Assembly (NCBI RefSeq): GCF_003063505.1
Contig: NZ_NERW01000001.1
Span: 984,501-1,048,500 of the forward strand
DNA length: 64,000 nt
Source of the DNA: Limnohabitans sp. T6-20
GTDB lineage: Bacteria > Pseudomonadota > Gammaproteobacteria > Burkholderiales > Burkholderiaceae_C
Direction of reading: 5' to 3'
In this document: one piece after another, positions 25,024-33,761 of the stretch
Numbering within the stretch: the first letter of the stretch is position 1
How the letters are laid out: each line of letters begins with the position of its first letter
Notes under the pieces: model-generated
Databases searched by the model: none
Told to the model about the DNA's origin: nothing
The model's input: only the letters and a program-made list of their open reading frames with translations
Made by a program: the position numbers and the translations under genes

Positions 25024-26532
25024 TCAGAACCGTGGCAAATCCGGGTGTTTGATCGCCCCCGCCCGCACCAGCATCTTGCCGTATTCGGCGCAGCGGTTGA
25101 GCGTCGGAATCACCTTGCCGGGGTTCAGCAGGCCCTGCGGGTCGAAGGCGCGTTTGACGGCGAACATCTGTTCGTTTTCTTCGGCACTGAACTGCACACA
25201 CATGCTGTTCACTTTTTCGATGCCCACGCCGTGCTCGCCCGTCACGGTGCCGCCCATGGCCACGCTGGTTTCCAGAATGTCGGCGCCAAACAGTTCACAG
25301 CGGCGCAGCTGGTCTGGATCGTTCGCATCAAACAAAATCAACGGATGCAGGTTGCCGTCGCCCGCGTGAAACACGTTCAGGCACTTGAGGCTGTATTTGA
25401 TTTCCATCTCGGAGATGGCTTGCAGGATGTCTGCCAGGCGCTTGCGCGGGATGGTTGAGTCCATGCACATGTAGTCGGGGCTGATGCGGCCCGATGCCGG
25501 GAAGGCGTTTTTGCGGCCACTCCAGAATTTCATGCGCTGGGCCTCGTCGCGGCTAACTGTGATGGCGGTTGCGCCGCAGTTGCGCAGCACCTCGCTCATT
25601 CGGCCGATTTCTTCTTCGACTTCTTCGGGCGTGCCGTCGCTCTCACACAAAAGAATAGCGGCGGCAGTCAGGTCGTAGCCGGCATGCACAAAGTCTTCCA
25701 CCGCAATCGTCATCGGCCCGTCCATCATCTCCAGACCCGCCGGGATGATGCCCGCCGCGATCACGGCGGCCACGGCCTCACCGGCTTTGCGCACGTCGTC
25801 AAAGCTGGCCATGATGCAGCGCGCCAGTTGGGGCTTGGGCACCAGTTTGACGGTGACTTCGGTGGTCACCGCCAGCATGCCTTCGCTGCCCACCAGCACG
25901 GCCAGCAGGTCGTAGCCGGGGGTGTCTAGCGCGTCGCTGCCAAATTCGATCGGGTCACCTTCGATGGTGAATCCCTTGACTTTGAGCACGTTGTGCACAG
26001 TGAGGCCGTATTTGAGGCAGTGCACGCCGCCCGAGTTTTCTGCCACGTTGCCGCCAATCGTGCAGGCGATCTGGCTGGATGGGTCGGGCGCGTAATACAG
26101 GCCGTAGGGCGCAGCCGCTTCGCTGATGGCCAGGTTGCGCACGCCGCATTGCACCACCGCGGTGCGGCTCACGGGGTCGACGGTTTTGATCTGATTGAAG
26201 CGCGCCATCGACAGCGTCACGCCCATGCGGTGCGGCATGGCCCCGCCCGACAGGCCTGTGCCCGCGCCGCGTGCCACCACAGGCACCTGCAGGGCGTGGC
26301 AGGCTTTGAGCACGGCTTGCACCTGCGTCTCGGTCTCGGGCAAGGCCACCACCAAAGGCCGCTCGCGGTAAGCGGTCAGGCCGTCGCACTCGTAGGGCGT
26401 GGTGTCTTCGGGGGTGTAGAGGATGGCATCAGGCGGCAGCACCCGGCCCAGGGCCTGCACCACAGCGCGTTGGCGCTCGGCACGTTCGGTGACGGTCAGT
26501 TCACGGGTTTCGGCGGGTGTGTGGGCGCTCAT
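25024..26532 (-). CDS. glcD: FAD-linked oxidase, glycolate oxidase GlcD type
   Basis: 502-aa FAD-binding type 4 (VAO-fold) oxidoreductase resembling glycolate oxidase subunit GlcD. The FAD-binding part has PVVARGAGTGLSGGAMP and GGNVAENSGGVHCLKYG; the C-terminal FAD-oxidase domain has FHAGDGNLHPLILFD and GTVTGEHGVGIEK. GlcD oxidises glycolate or other 2-hydroxyacids, usually with GlcE and GlcF, neither of which is adjacent here. The ATG at 26532 is chosen by family length. Confidence 0.86.
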   Translation of the reverse strand: MSAHTPAETRELTVTERAERQRAVVQALGRVLPPDAILYTPEDTTPYECDGLTAYRERPLVVALPETETQVQAVLKACHALQVPVVARGAGTGLSGGAMPHRMGVTLSMARFNQIKTVDPVSRTAVVQCGVRNLAISEAAAPYGLYYAPDPSSQIACTIGGNVAENSGGVHCLKYGLTVHNVLKVKGFTIEGDPIEFGSDALDTPGYDLLAVLVGSEGMLAVTTEVTVKLVPKPQLARCIMASFDDVRKAGEAVAAVIAAGIIPAGLEMMDGPMTIAVEDFVHAGYDLTAAAILLCESDGTPEEVEEEIGRMSEVLRNCGATAITVSRDEAQRMKFWSGRKNAFPASGRISPDYMCMDSTIPRKRLADILQAISEMEIKYSLKCLNVFHAGDGNLHPLILFDANDPDQLRRCELFGADILETSVAMGGTVTGEHGVGIEKVNSMCVQFSAEENEQMFAVKRAFDPQGLLNPGKVIPTLNRCAEYGKMLVRAGAIKHPDLPRF

Positions 26533-26671
26533 GGCAATCCATACCTTGAAAGAATGCCCAACTGTAAGCCCAAGCCCGCCGCGTGAGGCTGAAGAATCTT
26601 TGAAGGGCTTGTGAATTTCAGGCGCTGTCACGTCGGCGCTGAAGCGCTGACCGACAAAACCCGACGGTCTG

Positions 26672-26748
26672 AGTGGGAGGCTGCCCCTGCGGCCGAATGC
26701 GTGCAGTGGCGCAGCGCCCGTATTCGCGAGCAGGGGCTCGCTCCCACA
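26672..26748. repeat. REPIN-like inverted pair 5 (mosaic arms)
   Basis: Left arm GTGGGAGGCTGCCCCTGCGG then CCGAATG; right arm TATTCGCGAGCAGGGGCTCG then CTCCCACA. The left stem is the GGCYGC type while the right is the CGAGC type, so one element combines two stem alleles. It lies in the 237-bp gap between LysR and glcD, where nothing else was recognised. Confidence 0.85.
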
Positions 26749-26769
26749 GGGAGGCTGGAGAGGCTGATT

Positions 26770-27645
26770 TCAGGCCAGTGCTTTTTTCAGCCAGTCGGCA
26801 AAGGTGGCGCATTCCCAGCGCTCCATGGTGCCGGTACGCCAGCACAGGTAATGGGCGTGTGGGCTGGGCACGCTGCGCTCGAACAGGCGCACCAGTTGGC
26901 CGTTTTCCAGCCAGGGGGCGCCCAGCTTGGTGCGGATCAGGCCCACGCCCAGGCCTTGGGCGGCGGCGTCACACATCAGGCCAATGTCGTTGAACGACGA
27001 GCCATCCGTCGGCTCGGGCCAGTCGAGATCGTGCGCTGCGAACCAGGTGCGCCAGGGCTCCAGGGGGCTGCGCAACAGGGACACGCCTTGCAGGTCTTCG
27101 GCGCTGGCAAAGGGGCCGTTCTCGCGCAACCAGGCGGGCGATGCCAAGGGCGTCACTTCGTCCTTGGCCAGACACACATGCTCCACGTCCGAATAGCGGC
27201 CGGTGCCAAAGCGCACCGTCAGGTCGGCGTCTTCGGCCACCACGTCCAGCAGGGGAATGCTCACTTGCAAGGTGATGTCGATTTCGGGGTAGGCGTCCAG
27301 AAAATGCTTGAGCCGAGGCATCAGTACCGAGCGCGCAAAAGTGGGCGTGACCGCCAGGCGCAACTTGCGGCGGCCTGGCGTGTTGCTGGCGCTGGGAAAT
27401 CGCTGCAGCGACACCAGACCTTCGCGCACATGCGCCAAATACTCAATGCCTTCGGTGGTCAGCGAAAAATCGGCCCGGCCAAACAGCTTGGTGCCAATGA
27501 TTTGCTCCAGCTGCTTGACCCGGTGGCTCACGGCGCTGGGTGTGACGCACAATTCCTCGGCCGCCTGGGTCACGCTGCGCAAACGCGCCAGCGCCTCAAA
27601 GGTCAAGAGGCACTGAATGGGCGGGATGCGCGATGCGTTGGTCAT
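26770..27645 (-). CDS. LysR-family regulator, GcvA-like
   Basis: 291-aa LTTR. The N-terminal HTH FEALARLRSVTQAAEELCVTP continues to SAVSHRVKQLEQIIGTKLF, and an effector domain of the GcvA subgroup follows (LRLAVTPTFARSVLMPRL). Target unknown; glcD downstream on the same strand and purU upstream are possible. The start is ambiguous: ATG 27645 fits the family, while ATG 27693 immediately follows the purU stop and would add 16 Pro-rich residues. Confidence 0.86.
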   Translation of the reverse strand: MTNASRIPPIQCLLTFEALARLRSVTQAAEELCVTPSAVSHRVKQLEQIIGTKLFGRADFSLTTEGIEYLAHVREGLVSLQRFPSASNTPGRRKLRLAVTPTFARSVLMPRLKHFLDAYPEIDITLQVSIPLLDVVAEDADLTVRFGTGRYSDVEHVCLAKDEVTPLASPAWLRENGPFASAEDLQGVSLLRSPLEPWRTWFAAHDLDWPEPTDGSSFNDIGLMCDAAAQGLGVGLIRTKLGAPWLENGQLVRLFERSVPSPHAHYLCWRTGTMERWECATFADWLKKALA

Positions 27646-27693
27646 GGGTGAGTCAGTTGGGGGCAGCACTGGAGCGCCGCCCCGCAAAGCCAT

Positions 27694-28542
27694 TTATTTG
27701 AAAATCACGGTTTTGTGGCCGTTGATCAGCACGCGGTGTTCGCTGTGCCATTTCACGGCGCGGGCCAGGACCTGGCTTTCGGTGTCGCGGCCCAGGGTGG
27801 TCAGGTCTTCCACCGTCTTGCTGTGGTCCACACGGGCCACGTCTTGCTCGATGATCGGGCCTTCGTCCAGGTCGGCCGTCACGTAGTGGGCGGTCGCCCC
27901 AATCAGCTTCACACCCCGGTCGTGTGCCTGGTAATAAGGCTTGGCCCCTTTGAAGCTGGGCAAGAAGCTGTGGTGGATGTTGATGGCGCGCCCCGCCAGT
28001 TTACGGCACAGGTCATCGCTCAGGATTTGCATGTAACGGGCCAACACGACCAGCTCGGCGCCTTCGGCCTGGATGATTTCGTATTGTTTGGCTTCGGCCT
28101 GTGCCTTGTTGTCCTTGGTCACCGGGATGTGGTGAAACGGCACGTTGTAGCTGGCGGCCAGTTGGTAGAACTCGCGGTGGTTGCTGACGATGGCTCGGAT
28201 GTCGAGCGGCAGCAGGCCACTCTTCCAGCGGAACAGCAGGTCGTTCAGGCAGTGGCCTTCCTTGCTGACCATGAGCACGGTGCGCATGGGCTGGGTCGTG
28301 GCGTGCAGGTCCCACTTCATGTCAAAGGTCTTGGCAAATTCGCCCCACTGCGCATTCAGCGCCGCGCCGTCTGCCTGGGCACAGGCGAATTGCACCCGCA
28401 TGAAAAACAGGCCGGTGTCGTGGTCGTTGTACTGCGCCGCTTCTTCGATGTTGCCGCCACGCTCCAGCAAAAAACCCGACACGGCATGCACGATGCCGGT
28501 GCGGTCAGGGCAGGAGAGGGTCAGGATGTAAGTGGTGGTCAT
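27694..28542 (-). CDS. purU: Formyltetrahydrofolate deformylase
   Basis: 282-aa PurU, which hydrolyses 10-formyl-THF to formate and THF. An N-terminal ACT domain (about 1-85; ILTLSCPDRTGIVHAVSGFL) is followed by a formyltransferase-fold domain with catalytic Asn/His in AINIHHSFLPSF and Asp in ADLDEGPIIEQD. It provides one-carbon balance with glycine and methionine as usual effectors. The LysR gene follows closely on the same strand. Confidence 0.95.
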   Translation of the reverse strand: MTTTYILTLSCPDRTGIVHAVSGFLLERGGNIEEAAQYNDHDTGLFFMRVQFACAQADGAALNAQWGEFAKTFDMKWDLHATTQPMRTVLMVSKEGHCLNDLLFRWKSGLLPLDIRAIVSNHREFYQLAASYNVPFHHIPVTKDNKAQAEAKQYEIIQAEGAELVVLARYMQILSDDLCRKLAGRAINIHHSFLPSFKGAKPYYQAHDRGVKLIGATAHYVTADLDEGPIIEQDVARVDHSKTVEDLTTLGRDTESQVLARAVKWHSEHRVLINGHKTVIFK

Positions 28543-28752
28543 GGCTGAAATGCAGGAAGTCCGTCCAAAAACAAGGTGTTGGACAAATGTGTCGATTGTA
28601 GAGAGTCAAGGCACTCGCCTTGCACGCCGCGTCAGAAAGACAAAAGACCGCTGCCCCTGTGCCTGTTGTAGGTGAGGCTGTCACGTCTGAGCGTGCGTAA
28701 CACGCTTCTGGTCGTAAACTTTGCGTTTTGATTGCACACAGAAAGCCCCGCC

Positions 28753-30087
28753 ATGGCCCACACCGACTTGCACATGGACAACCAGTGGTTGCCCTTCACG
28801 CCCAACCGCACTTTCCGCCAGGACCCCCGCGTCTTTGTGGGCGCAGAAGGCATGCACTTCACCACGCACGACGGCAAAAAGGTCATCGACGGCATCTCCA
28901 GCCTGTGGTGCGTGGGTGCGGGCCACAACCGCAAGCCCATCAACGAAGCCATCAAAAAGCAGCTGGACACACTGGACTACGCCACGGCTTTTCAGGCCAG
29001 CAACGACAAGGCTTTCAAAGCGGCGCAGATGATTGCCGACATGGCCCCCGGTGACCTGAACAAGGTGCTGTTTTGCAACTCGGGCTCTGAAGCCGCCGAC
29101 ACCGCGCTGAAAGTGGCGCTGGCCTACCACCGTGCCCGGGGCGAAGGCCACCGCACCGTGTTCATCGGCCGCGAAAAGGGTTACCACGGCGTCAACTTTG
29201 GCGGCATGAGCGTGGGGGGCTTGCCGGCCAACCGCAAAGCGTTTGGCGCGCAGCTGCTGCCCCGCGTGGACCACATGCGCTTCATCCACGACCCGGTGAA
29301 CCACGCCTACATCCACCACGAAGAGCCCGTGTGGGCCGAAGACCCGCTGCTGGAGCTGGAAAACCGCATTTTGGTTCTGCACGACCCGAGCAACGTGGCG
29401 GCGGTGATCGTCGAGCCGATTGCGGGCAGCGCGGGCTGGTACATCCCGCCCAAGGGTTATGTGAAGCGCCTGCGCGAGATTTGCGACAAGCACGGCATCT
29501 TGCTGATTTTTGACGAGGTCATCACCGGCTTTGGCCGTCTGGGCGTGAACTTTGGCGCTGACTACTACGGCGTGGTGCCGGACATGCTGAACTTCGCCAA
29601 GGCGGTGACCAATGGCGTGATCCCGCTGGGCGGCGTGATTTGCCGCGACTTCATCTACGACGCGATGATGAACGCCAACTCGCCTGCGCATGCGATCGAG
29701 TTTTTCCACGGCTACACCTATTCGGGCCACCCCGTGGCTTGCGCAGCGGCCATTGCCACGCTCGATTTGATGAAAGAAGAAAACCTGTTTGCCCGTGCGG
29801 GTGAGCAAGGCATCAAGTTGGGCAATGCCATGCACAGCGCGCTCAAGGGCTTGCCCAACGTGATCGGCATCCGCACGCTGGGCCTGGCCGGCGCGGTGGA
29901 GCTGGCCAGCATCGCGGGCTCACCCGGCAAGCGGGCGTATGACATCTTCATGGACTGCTTCCACAAAGGCGTGTGGGTGCGCCCGGCGGGCGAAAACATC
30001 GTCATTTGCCCGCCCTACATCGTGGAAGACGCGCACATCGACCAGATCGTGCAGACCGTGGCCGACAGCATCCGCCGTCACGCCTGA
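28753..30087 (+). CDS. Class III aminotransferase, omega-amino acid:pyruvate type
   Basis: 444-aa PLP-dependent aminotransferase. LPFTPNRTFRQDPRVFVGAE, FCNSGSEAADTALKVAL, FIGREKGYHGVNFGG, LLIFDEVITGFGRLG and the PLP lysine Lys283 in FAKAVTNG place it with beta-alanine/omega-amino acid:pyruvate aminotransferases. The substrate could be beta-alanine, taurine or a similar amine. The ATG at 28753 is preferred over a TTG at 28732. A strong terminator follows the stop by 24 bp. Confidence 0.9.
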   Translation: MAHTDLHMDNQWLPFTPNRTFRQDPRVFVGAEGMHFTTHDGKKVIDGISSLWCVGAGHNRKPINEAIKKQLDTLDYATAFQASNDKAFKAAQMIADMAPGDLNKVLFCNSGSEAADTALKVALAYHRARGEGHRTVFIGREKGYHGVNFGGMSVGGLPANRKAFGAQLLPRVDHMRFIHDPVNHAYIHHEEPVWAEDPLLELENRILVLHDPSNVAAVIVEPIAGSAGWYIPPKGYVKRLREICDKHGILLIFDEVITGFGRLGVNFGADYYGVVPDMLNFAKAVTNGVIPLGGVICRDFIYDAMMNANSPAHAIEFFHGYTYSGHPVACAAAIATLDLMKEENLFARAGEQGIKLGNAMHSALKGLPNVIGIRTLGLAGAVELASIAGSPGKRAYDIFMDCFHKGVWVRPAGENIVICPPYIVEDAHIDQIVQTVADSIRRHA

Positions 30088-30111
30088 TCGGTTATTTGTT
30101 AACCGGAACCC

Positions 30112-30138
30112 GACCGCCCGTTTGGGCGGTCTTTTTTT
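30112..30138 (+). terminator. Rho-independent terminator after the aminotransferase
   Basis: GACCGCCC, GTTT loop, GGGCGGTC, then seven T. It ends only 6 bp before the ATG of the next gene, leaving no room for a separate promoter and leader. Confidence 0.9.
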
Positions 30139-30144
30139 GACCCG

Positions 30145-31227
30145 ATGAATTTTCGTGAACTGACCCGTGTGGCGCTGACCTTGCTGTGGGCGCTGGCTGC
30201 TGCTGAACTGTGCGTCTGGCTGCGCACGCCCATTCCGTGGATGCTGGGGCCTTTGCTGGCGACGGCGGTGGCTTCGGTGCTGGGCTCACCCACACGCAGT
30301 GCCGCCTTGTTGCGCAATGGCGGGCAATGGGTCATTGGCGCGGCTTTGGGCCTGTATTTCACGCCGCAAGTCAGCGCGCTGGTGGTCAGCCTGTGGTGGG
30401 CGATTGTGCTGGCCGTGCTTTGGGCGCTGGCGCTGGGCGGCTTGTTTGGCCTGTGGCTGCAGCGCCAGCATGCGGCCGATTTTTCGCACCTGCCGTCCGG
30501 GGCCTGGCGGGCCACCAGCTACTTTGCCAGCGCCATCGGCGGCGCGTCCGAGATGACTTTGCTGGCCGAGCGCCACGGCGCACGCACTGATCTGGTGGCA
30601 GCCGCGCACAGCGTGCGGCTGGTGATCGTGGTGGTGTCGGTGCCCTTTGCGATGCAATGGGCGCAAAGCCATTGGGGCCTGCAGGTCGATGCGCGTTTAT
30701 TGCCGGGGCCACAAGTGGCGCATTGGCCCGGCTTGCTGTGGCTGGCGCTGGCCACCGCAGCGGGTGCCCTGCTCATGACCTGGCTCAGGCGCACCAACCC
30801 GTGGTTCATGGGCGCTTTGTTGGCATCGATGGCGCTGACCTTGTCGGGCGTGTCTTGGTCGGCGGTGCCCACGGCTTTGTCGAATGCGGCGCAACTGGTC
30901 ATTGGCGTGAGCCTGGGGGTGCGGTTTCAGCGCGAGTTTGTGCACACCGCGCCGCGCTGGCTGGCGTCGGCCGCCATCGGCACCCTGGTCATGATGGCGC
31001 TGTCGGTGGGCTTTGGCATGTGGATGGCCTGGGCTACTGGGCTGCACCCGGCCACGCTGATTTTGGGCACCTCGCCTGGCGGCATTGCCGAGATGGCGAT
31101 CACGGCCAAGGTCTTGCAGTTGGGGGTGCCGGTGGTCACCGCGTTTCAGGTGTGCCGCCTGGTGGCCGTGTTGATTTTGGTGGGGCCGATTTTTCAGTGG
31201 ATTAACCGGCGAAAAAAAACCGCCTGA
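30145..31227 (+). CDS. AbrB-family membrane protein (COG3180, AbrB duplication)
   Basis: 360-aa integral membrane protein with about ten hydrophobic helices in two repeats. TPIPWMLGPLLATAVASVLG near the N-terminus and TNPWFMGALLASMALTLSG in the second half are the duplicated AbrB signatures, with GTSPGGIAEMAITAKVLQLG near the end. These proteins are sometimes labelled ammonia monooxygenase, which is not supported; transport or regulation is more likely. No ribosome-binding site is visible: the ATG comes 6 nt after a terminator T-run. Confidence 0.84.
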   Translation: MNFRELTRVALTLLWALAAAELCVWLRTPIPWMLGPLLATAVASVLGSPTRSAALLRNGGQWVIGAALGLYFTPQVSALVVSLWWAIVLAVLWALALGGLFGLWLQRQHAADFSHLPSGAWRATSYFASAIGGASEMTLLAERHGARTDLVAAAHSVRLVIVVVSVPFAMQWAQSHWGLQVDARLLPGPQVAHWPGLLWLALATAAGALLMTWLRRTNPWFMGALLASMALTLSGVSWSAVPTALSNAAQLVIGVSLGVRFQREFVHTAPRWLASAAIGTLVMMALSVGFGMWMAWATGLHPATLILGTSPGGIAEMAITAKVLQLGVPVVTAFQVCRLVAVLILVGPIFQWINRRKKTA

Positions 31228-31242
31228 CTTGGCAGGCGGTTT
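31217..31242. terminator. Bidirectional terminator between AbrB-like gene and DUF3567 gene
   Basis: AAACCGCCTG (31217-31226), 6-nt loop, CAGGCGGTTT (31233-31242). On the minus strand it is followed by a run of U, giving a strong terminator 21 bp after the DUF3567 stop. It overlaps the last codons of the AbrB-like gene. Confidence 0.8.
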
Positions 31243-31263
31243 GATTTGGGGGCGGGTGGCTGC

Positions 31264-31545
31264 TCAGTGCACCACCACCGGCTGCTGGGCCAGGCCGGTG
31301 TAGCCTTCGAGCGTGTCTTCCACCTCTTCTTGCGTCGGGGTGTGCTGTTGCCAGGCCTGGATTTGCTGCTGGAACATTTCTGCCCAAGAACCGTCCAGGT
31401 ACACCTCTTTGCCCGAGCGTTTGTCCACGATTTCAAAACCGTGGCGCTCCAGCAGTGGAATGCTCGTTTGGGGTGCGGCCTCGGCGGGCGCGTTGGCCAG
31501 CACATGCATCACGGCAAAGGTTTCAGATTCGTACAACAGGTTCAT
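31264..31545 (-). CDS. DUF3567 (BTH_I0359-family) protein
   Basis: 93-aa small soluble protein of a family largely confined to Burkholderiales. Typical text: MNLLYESETFAVMHVL, GFEIVDKRSGKEVYLDGSWA, then TQEEVEDTLEGYTGLAQQPV and a terminal VVH. Function is unknown. The ATG at 31545 has GGGAG upstream. The gene stands between a terminator and the DUF3108 gene (70 bp). Confidence 0.85.
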   Translation of the reverse strand: MNLLYESETFAVMHVLANAPAEAAPQTSIPLLERHGFEIVDKRSGKEVYLDGSWAEMFQQQIQAWQQHTPTQEEVEDTLEGYTGLAQQPVVVH

Positions 31546-31615
31546 GCGTTCATTCTCCCTCAACTTATGACTCATAAGTGGGGCCTGGTGCATCAACTTC
31601 AAGATCGTGTGGTTT

Positions 31616-32821
31616 TTAACCGGCAGCAGCCACTGTGGGCAGCGGTGGCAGGGCCTCTTGGCCGCGCAGCAACAAGTCGATGAAACTGCCGCTGACCTGG
31701 GTGATTCGGATGCGCACCGGCATCCAGGCATGCCGGGGTGACACCCAAAACTCTACCTTGGCGTCAAAACGGTTGCGCGGCTGGCACACCCATTTGACGG
31801 TGGGCAAGGCCTGACCGTCCAGCGTCAAAGTCTCGGGCGGCTCCAGCGTCAACAACCAGGGCAGGGCATCCTTGAGGGTGGCCGTCTGGACTTGCAAGCG
31901 CGTGCCGGGCTGAAAGCGTTGCGGGTCCCCCGCCATCGCGGCGGCCAGTTGCACATACAAGCTGATCTGGTCTTGCGCGCCAGGCTCCAGTGCTGCAACG
32001 GGGGCATTGTTGCTGAAGACCACGCGGTTGTTGGCCCGGTCAAAGTGCGCGGCGCGTTCGTTGCGCCAGCTGTCTGAAAAGCGTGTCGGCGCCAGCCCTG
32101 CGCCCGTGATTTCGCCCTGGCTTCGCCAATGCCGGGAGCCGACCAAAAAAGCCTTCACCGACAAGCTCAGTGCATAGGCCGCCGCGTTGTGTTGCCAGCG
32201 CAGTTCGCCATTGGCGTAGTAGGTCAAACCCTTCTCTTGGCCTGTCAATCGGTAGCTGAGCAAGACCGGCGGCGGCAAGGCCCCCAGCGGGATCGGGGGC
32301 AGCGATTCATTGGCGGTGGCGGGTGGTGGTGCAGCGGCAACTGCCGGGTCGCGTGCGTCAGGTGCGCGCGTTGGCGCTGAGTTTGATGCGCTTGCCTGGC
32401 TGGGCGAAGCTTCGCTGGCCGCAGGGGCCGGGTGGGTGCCTGGCACCAAGACACCCTCGTCGGCGGGTAGCGAAGTTGAAGCTGCAGCCACATCGGCGCT
32501 TGCCGGTGTTGCTTTTGCCGCAGGGGGCGCAATGGCTTGTTGGGGTTCGGTCGCCACGCGTGTGCGGGGTTTGGCGGGTGTGGGCGCTTGGGTTGTGGTG
32601 CGGGGGGCGGGCGCAGGTGGCACCCATCGGGTTCGCATGGGCGCGACACGCATCGATTCGGTGGTGGGAAGCCGCCAGTCCAGTGTGCCCGTCAGGCTCA
32701 AGAGCAAGGCCACATGCAGCACCAACACCCTGCCCACCAGCCAGCCGAGTGTGCGGCGCGAAGGCCGACCTGAGCCTGGCTGCGTTTCGGTTGGCGTTGG
32801 ACGTGTGGGCACCGCAGACAC
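31616..32821 (-). CDS. DUF3108 envelope protein
   Basis: 401 aa. A membrane helix at about residues 26-44 (LVGRVLVLHVALLLSL) is followed by a long Pro/Ala/Thr-rich linker to about 175, then a DUF3108 domain (LSYRLTGQEKGLTYYANGEL onward to RITQVSGSFIDLLLRG). This suggests an inner-membrane-anchored periplasmic protein with a beta-rich domain. Function is unknown. The start is GTG at 32821, 6 bp after the IclR stop, so it is co-transcribed with the regulator. Confidence 0.78.
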   Translation of the reverse strand: MSAVPTRPTPTETQPGSGRPSRRTLGWLVGRVLVLHVALLLSLTGTLDWRLPTTESMRVAPMRTRWVPPAPAPRTTTQAPTPAKPRTRVATEPQQAIAPPAAKATPASADVAAASTSLPADEGVLVPGTHPAPAASEASPSQASASNSAPTRAPDARDPAVAAAPPPATANESLPPIPLGALPPPVLLSYRLTGQEKGLTYYANGELRWQHNAAAYALSLSVKAFLVGSRHWRSQGEITGAGLAPTRFSDSWRNERAAHFDRANNRVVFSNNAPVAALEPGAQDQISLYVQLAAAMAGDPQRFQPGTRLQVQTATLKDALPWLLTLEPPETLTLDGQALPTVKWVCQPRNRFDAKVEFWVSPRHAWMPVRIRITQVSGSFIDLLLRGQEALPPLPTVAAAG

Positions 32822-32827
32822 CGTGGT

Positions 32828-33658
32828 TCAGCGGGCACGCCAGCCCAAATCGGCCGACAGTTGCTCGGCAAATTGGCGCAGGCTTTGCGCAATCGGCCCG
32901 TCCCATGCGGTGTCGAGCGTGGCCGACGAGCCCAGCGACACCACACCCAAAACCAGGTGCCCATCGGCATCAAACACCGGGGCGCAAAACCCCGAAATGC
33001 CGGGCAACAACACATTGACCACGCGGCCCAGGCCTTGTTGGCGCGTTTCTTTCAGCATGGCCTGCACTTGCGCGGGGGTGCTGGGCAAGTCGCTGCGCCC
33101 GAGTTTGCGGGCCAGTGCCAATTCTTCTTCGATCATGGGCGCGGCTTTGTCGGCCGAGCGGCCGTGGCTGATGAAGGCCGCAAAGCAGCGCCCCGTGGCC
33201 GACGACAGCAGCGGCATCACATCGCCCAGACGCAGACTGACGGGCATGGCCAGCGGTGTTTCTTGCCAGTGCACCAGGGTCGGCCCCCGGTTGCCCCACA
33301 CGGCCAGCGCCATGGTGTGGCCAGAGGCTTCGATCAATGCAGGCAAACGGTCGCGGGCCATCTTCACGGCATCCATTCGCGACAAGGTGGCCAGCCCCAA
33401 GCGCAGCGTGGCGGGCCCCAGTTCGTAACGGGTGTTGGCGCTGTCTTGCACCACCAGCCCCAAGCGCTGGAAGCTGACCAGATAACGGTGGGCTTTGGCG
33501 GCGCTCATCTGAGCCGCCGCCGCCAGGTCGCGCAGCATCAAGGGGCCAGGCGCTTGCGCCAACACATCCAGCAGCGCAAAGCCGACTTCGACCGACTGAA
33601 TGCCGGCGCGTTCCTTGTCGCTTTCTTTGGGGTGGGAGGCTGTGCTGTCTGAGTCCAT
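32828..33658 (-). CDS. IclR-family regulator divergent from FAH
   Basis: 276-aa IclR-type regulator: N-terminal winged helix (VEVGFALLDVLAQA, LAAAAQMSAAKAHRYLVSFQ) and C-terminal effector domain (about 95-270; LPLLSSATGRCFAAF is partly visible as MPLLSSATGRCFAAF). Pseudomonas HmgR, an IclR member, controls homogentisate genes; the divergent FAH gene makes a similar role plausible. A clean palindrome at 33677-33692, 19 bp from its start, is the likely operator. Confidence 0.88.
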   Translation of the reverse strand: MDSDSTASHPKESDKERAGIQSVEVGFALLDVLAQAPGPLMLRDLAAAAQMSAAKAHRYLVSFQRLGLVVQDSANTRYELGPATLRLGLATLSRMDAVKMARDRLPALIEASGHTMALAVWGNRGPTLVHWQETPLAMPVSLRLGDVMPLLSSATGRCFAAFISHGRSADKAAPMIEEELALARKLGRSDLPSTPAQVQAMLKETRQQGLGRVVNVLLPGISGFCAPVFDADGHLVLGVVSLGSSATLDTAWDGPIAQSLRQFAEQLSADLGWRAR

Positions 33659-33676
33659 ATCGCCTAAAATCCGGTT

Positions 33677-33692
33677 TCGTTTAGTTAAACGA
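33677..33692. promoter_or_regulatory. Candidate IclR operator
   Basis: TCGTTTA-GT-TAAACGA, a perfect inverted repeat with 7-bp arms in the 103-bp gap between the IclR gene and FAH. Its position close to the IclR start fits autorepression and control of FAH. Confidence 0.6.
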
Positions 33693-33761
33693 GTTTAATA
33701 ATGCGTAACTTCTCGGTGGTGCACACTGTAGCGCATCAAGTCACGAACGGACACATTCAAC

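Noticed and set aside
30145..31227. Ammonia monooxygenase, a label often given to COG3180 proteins.
   Set aside because: The protein is a duplicated AbrB-type membrane protein with no metal-site or similarity to AmoA/B/C that I can see.
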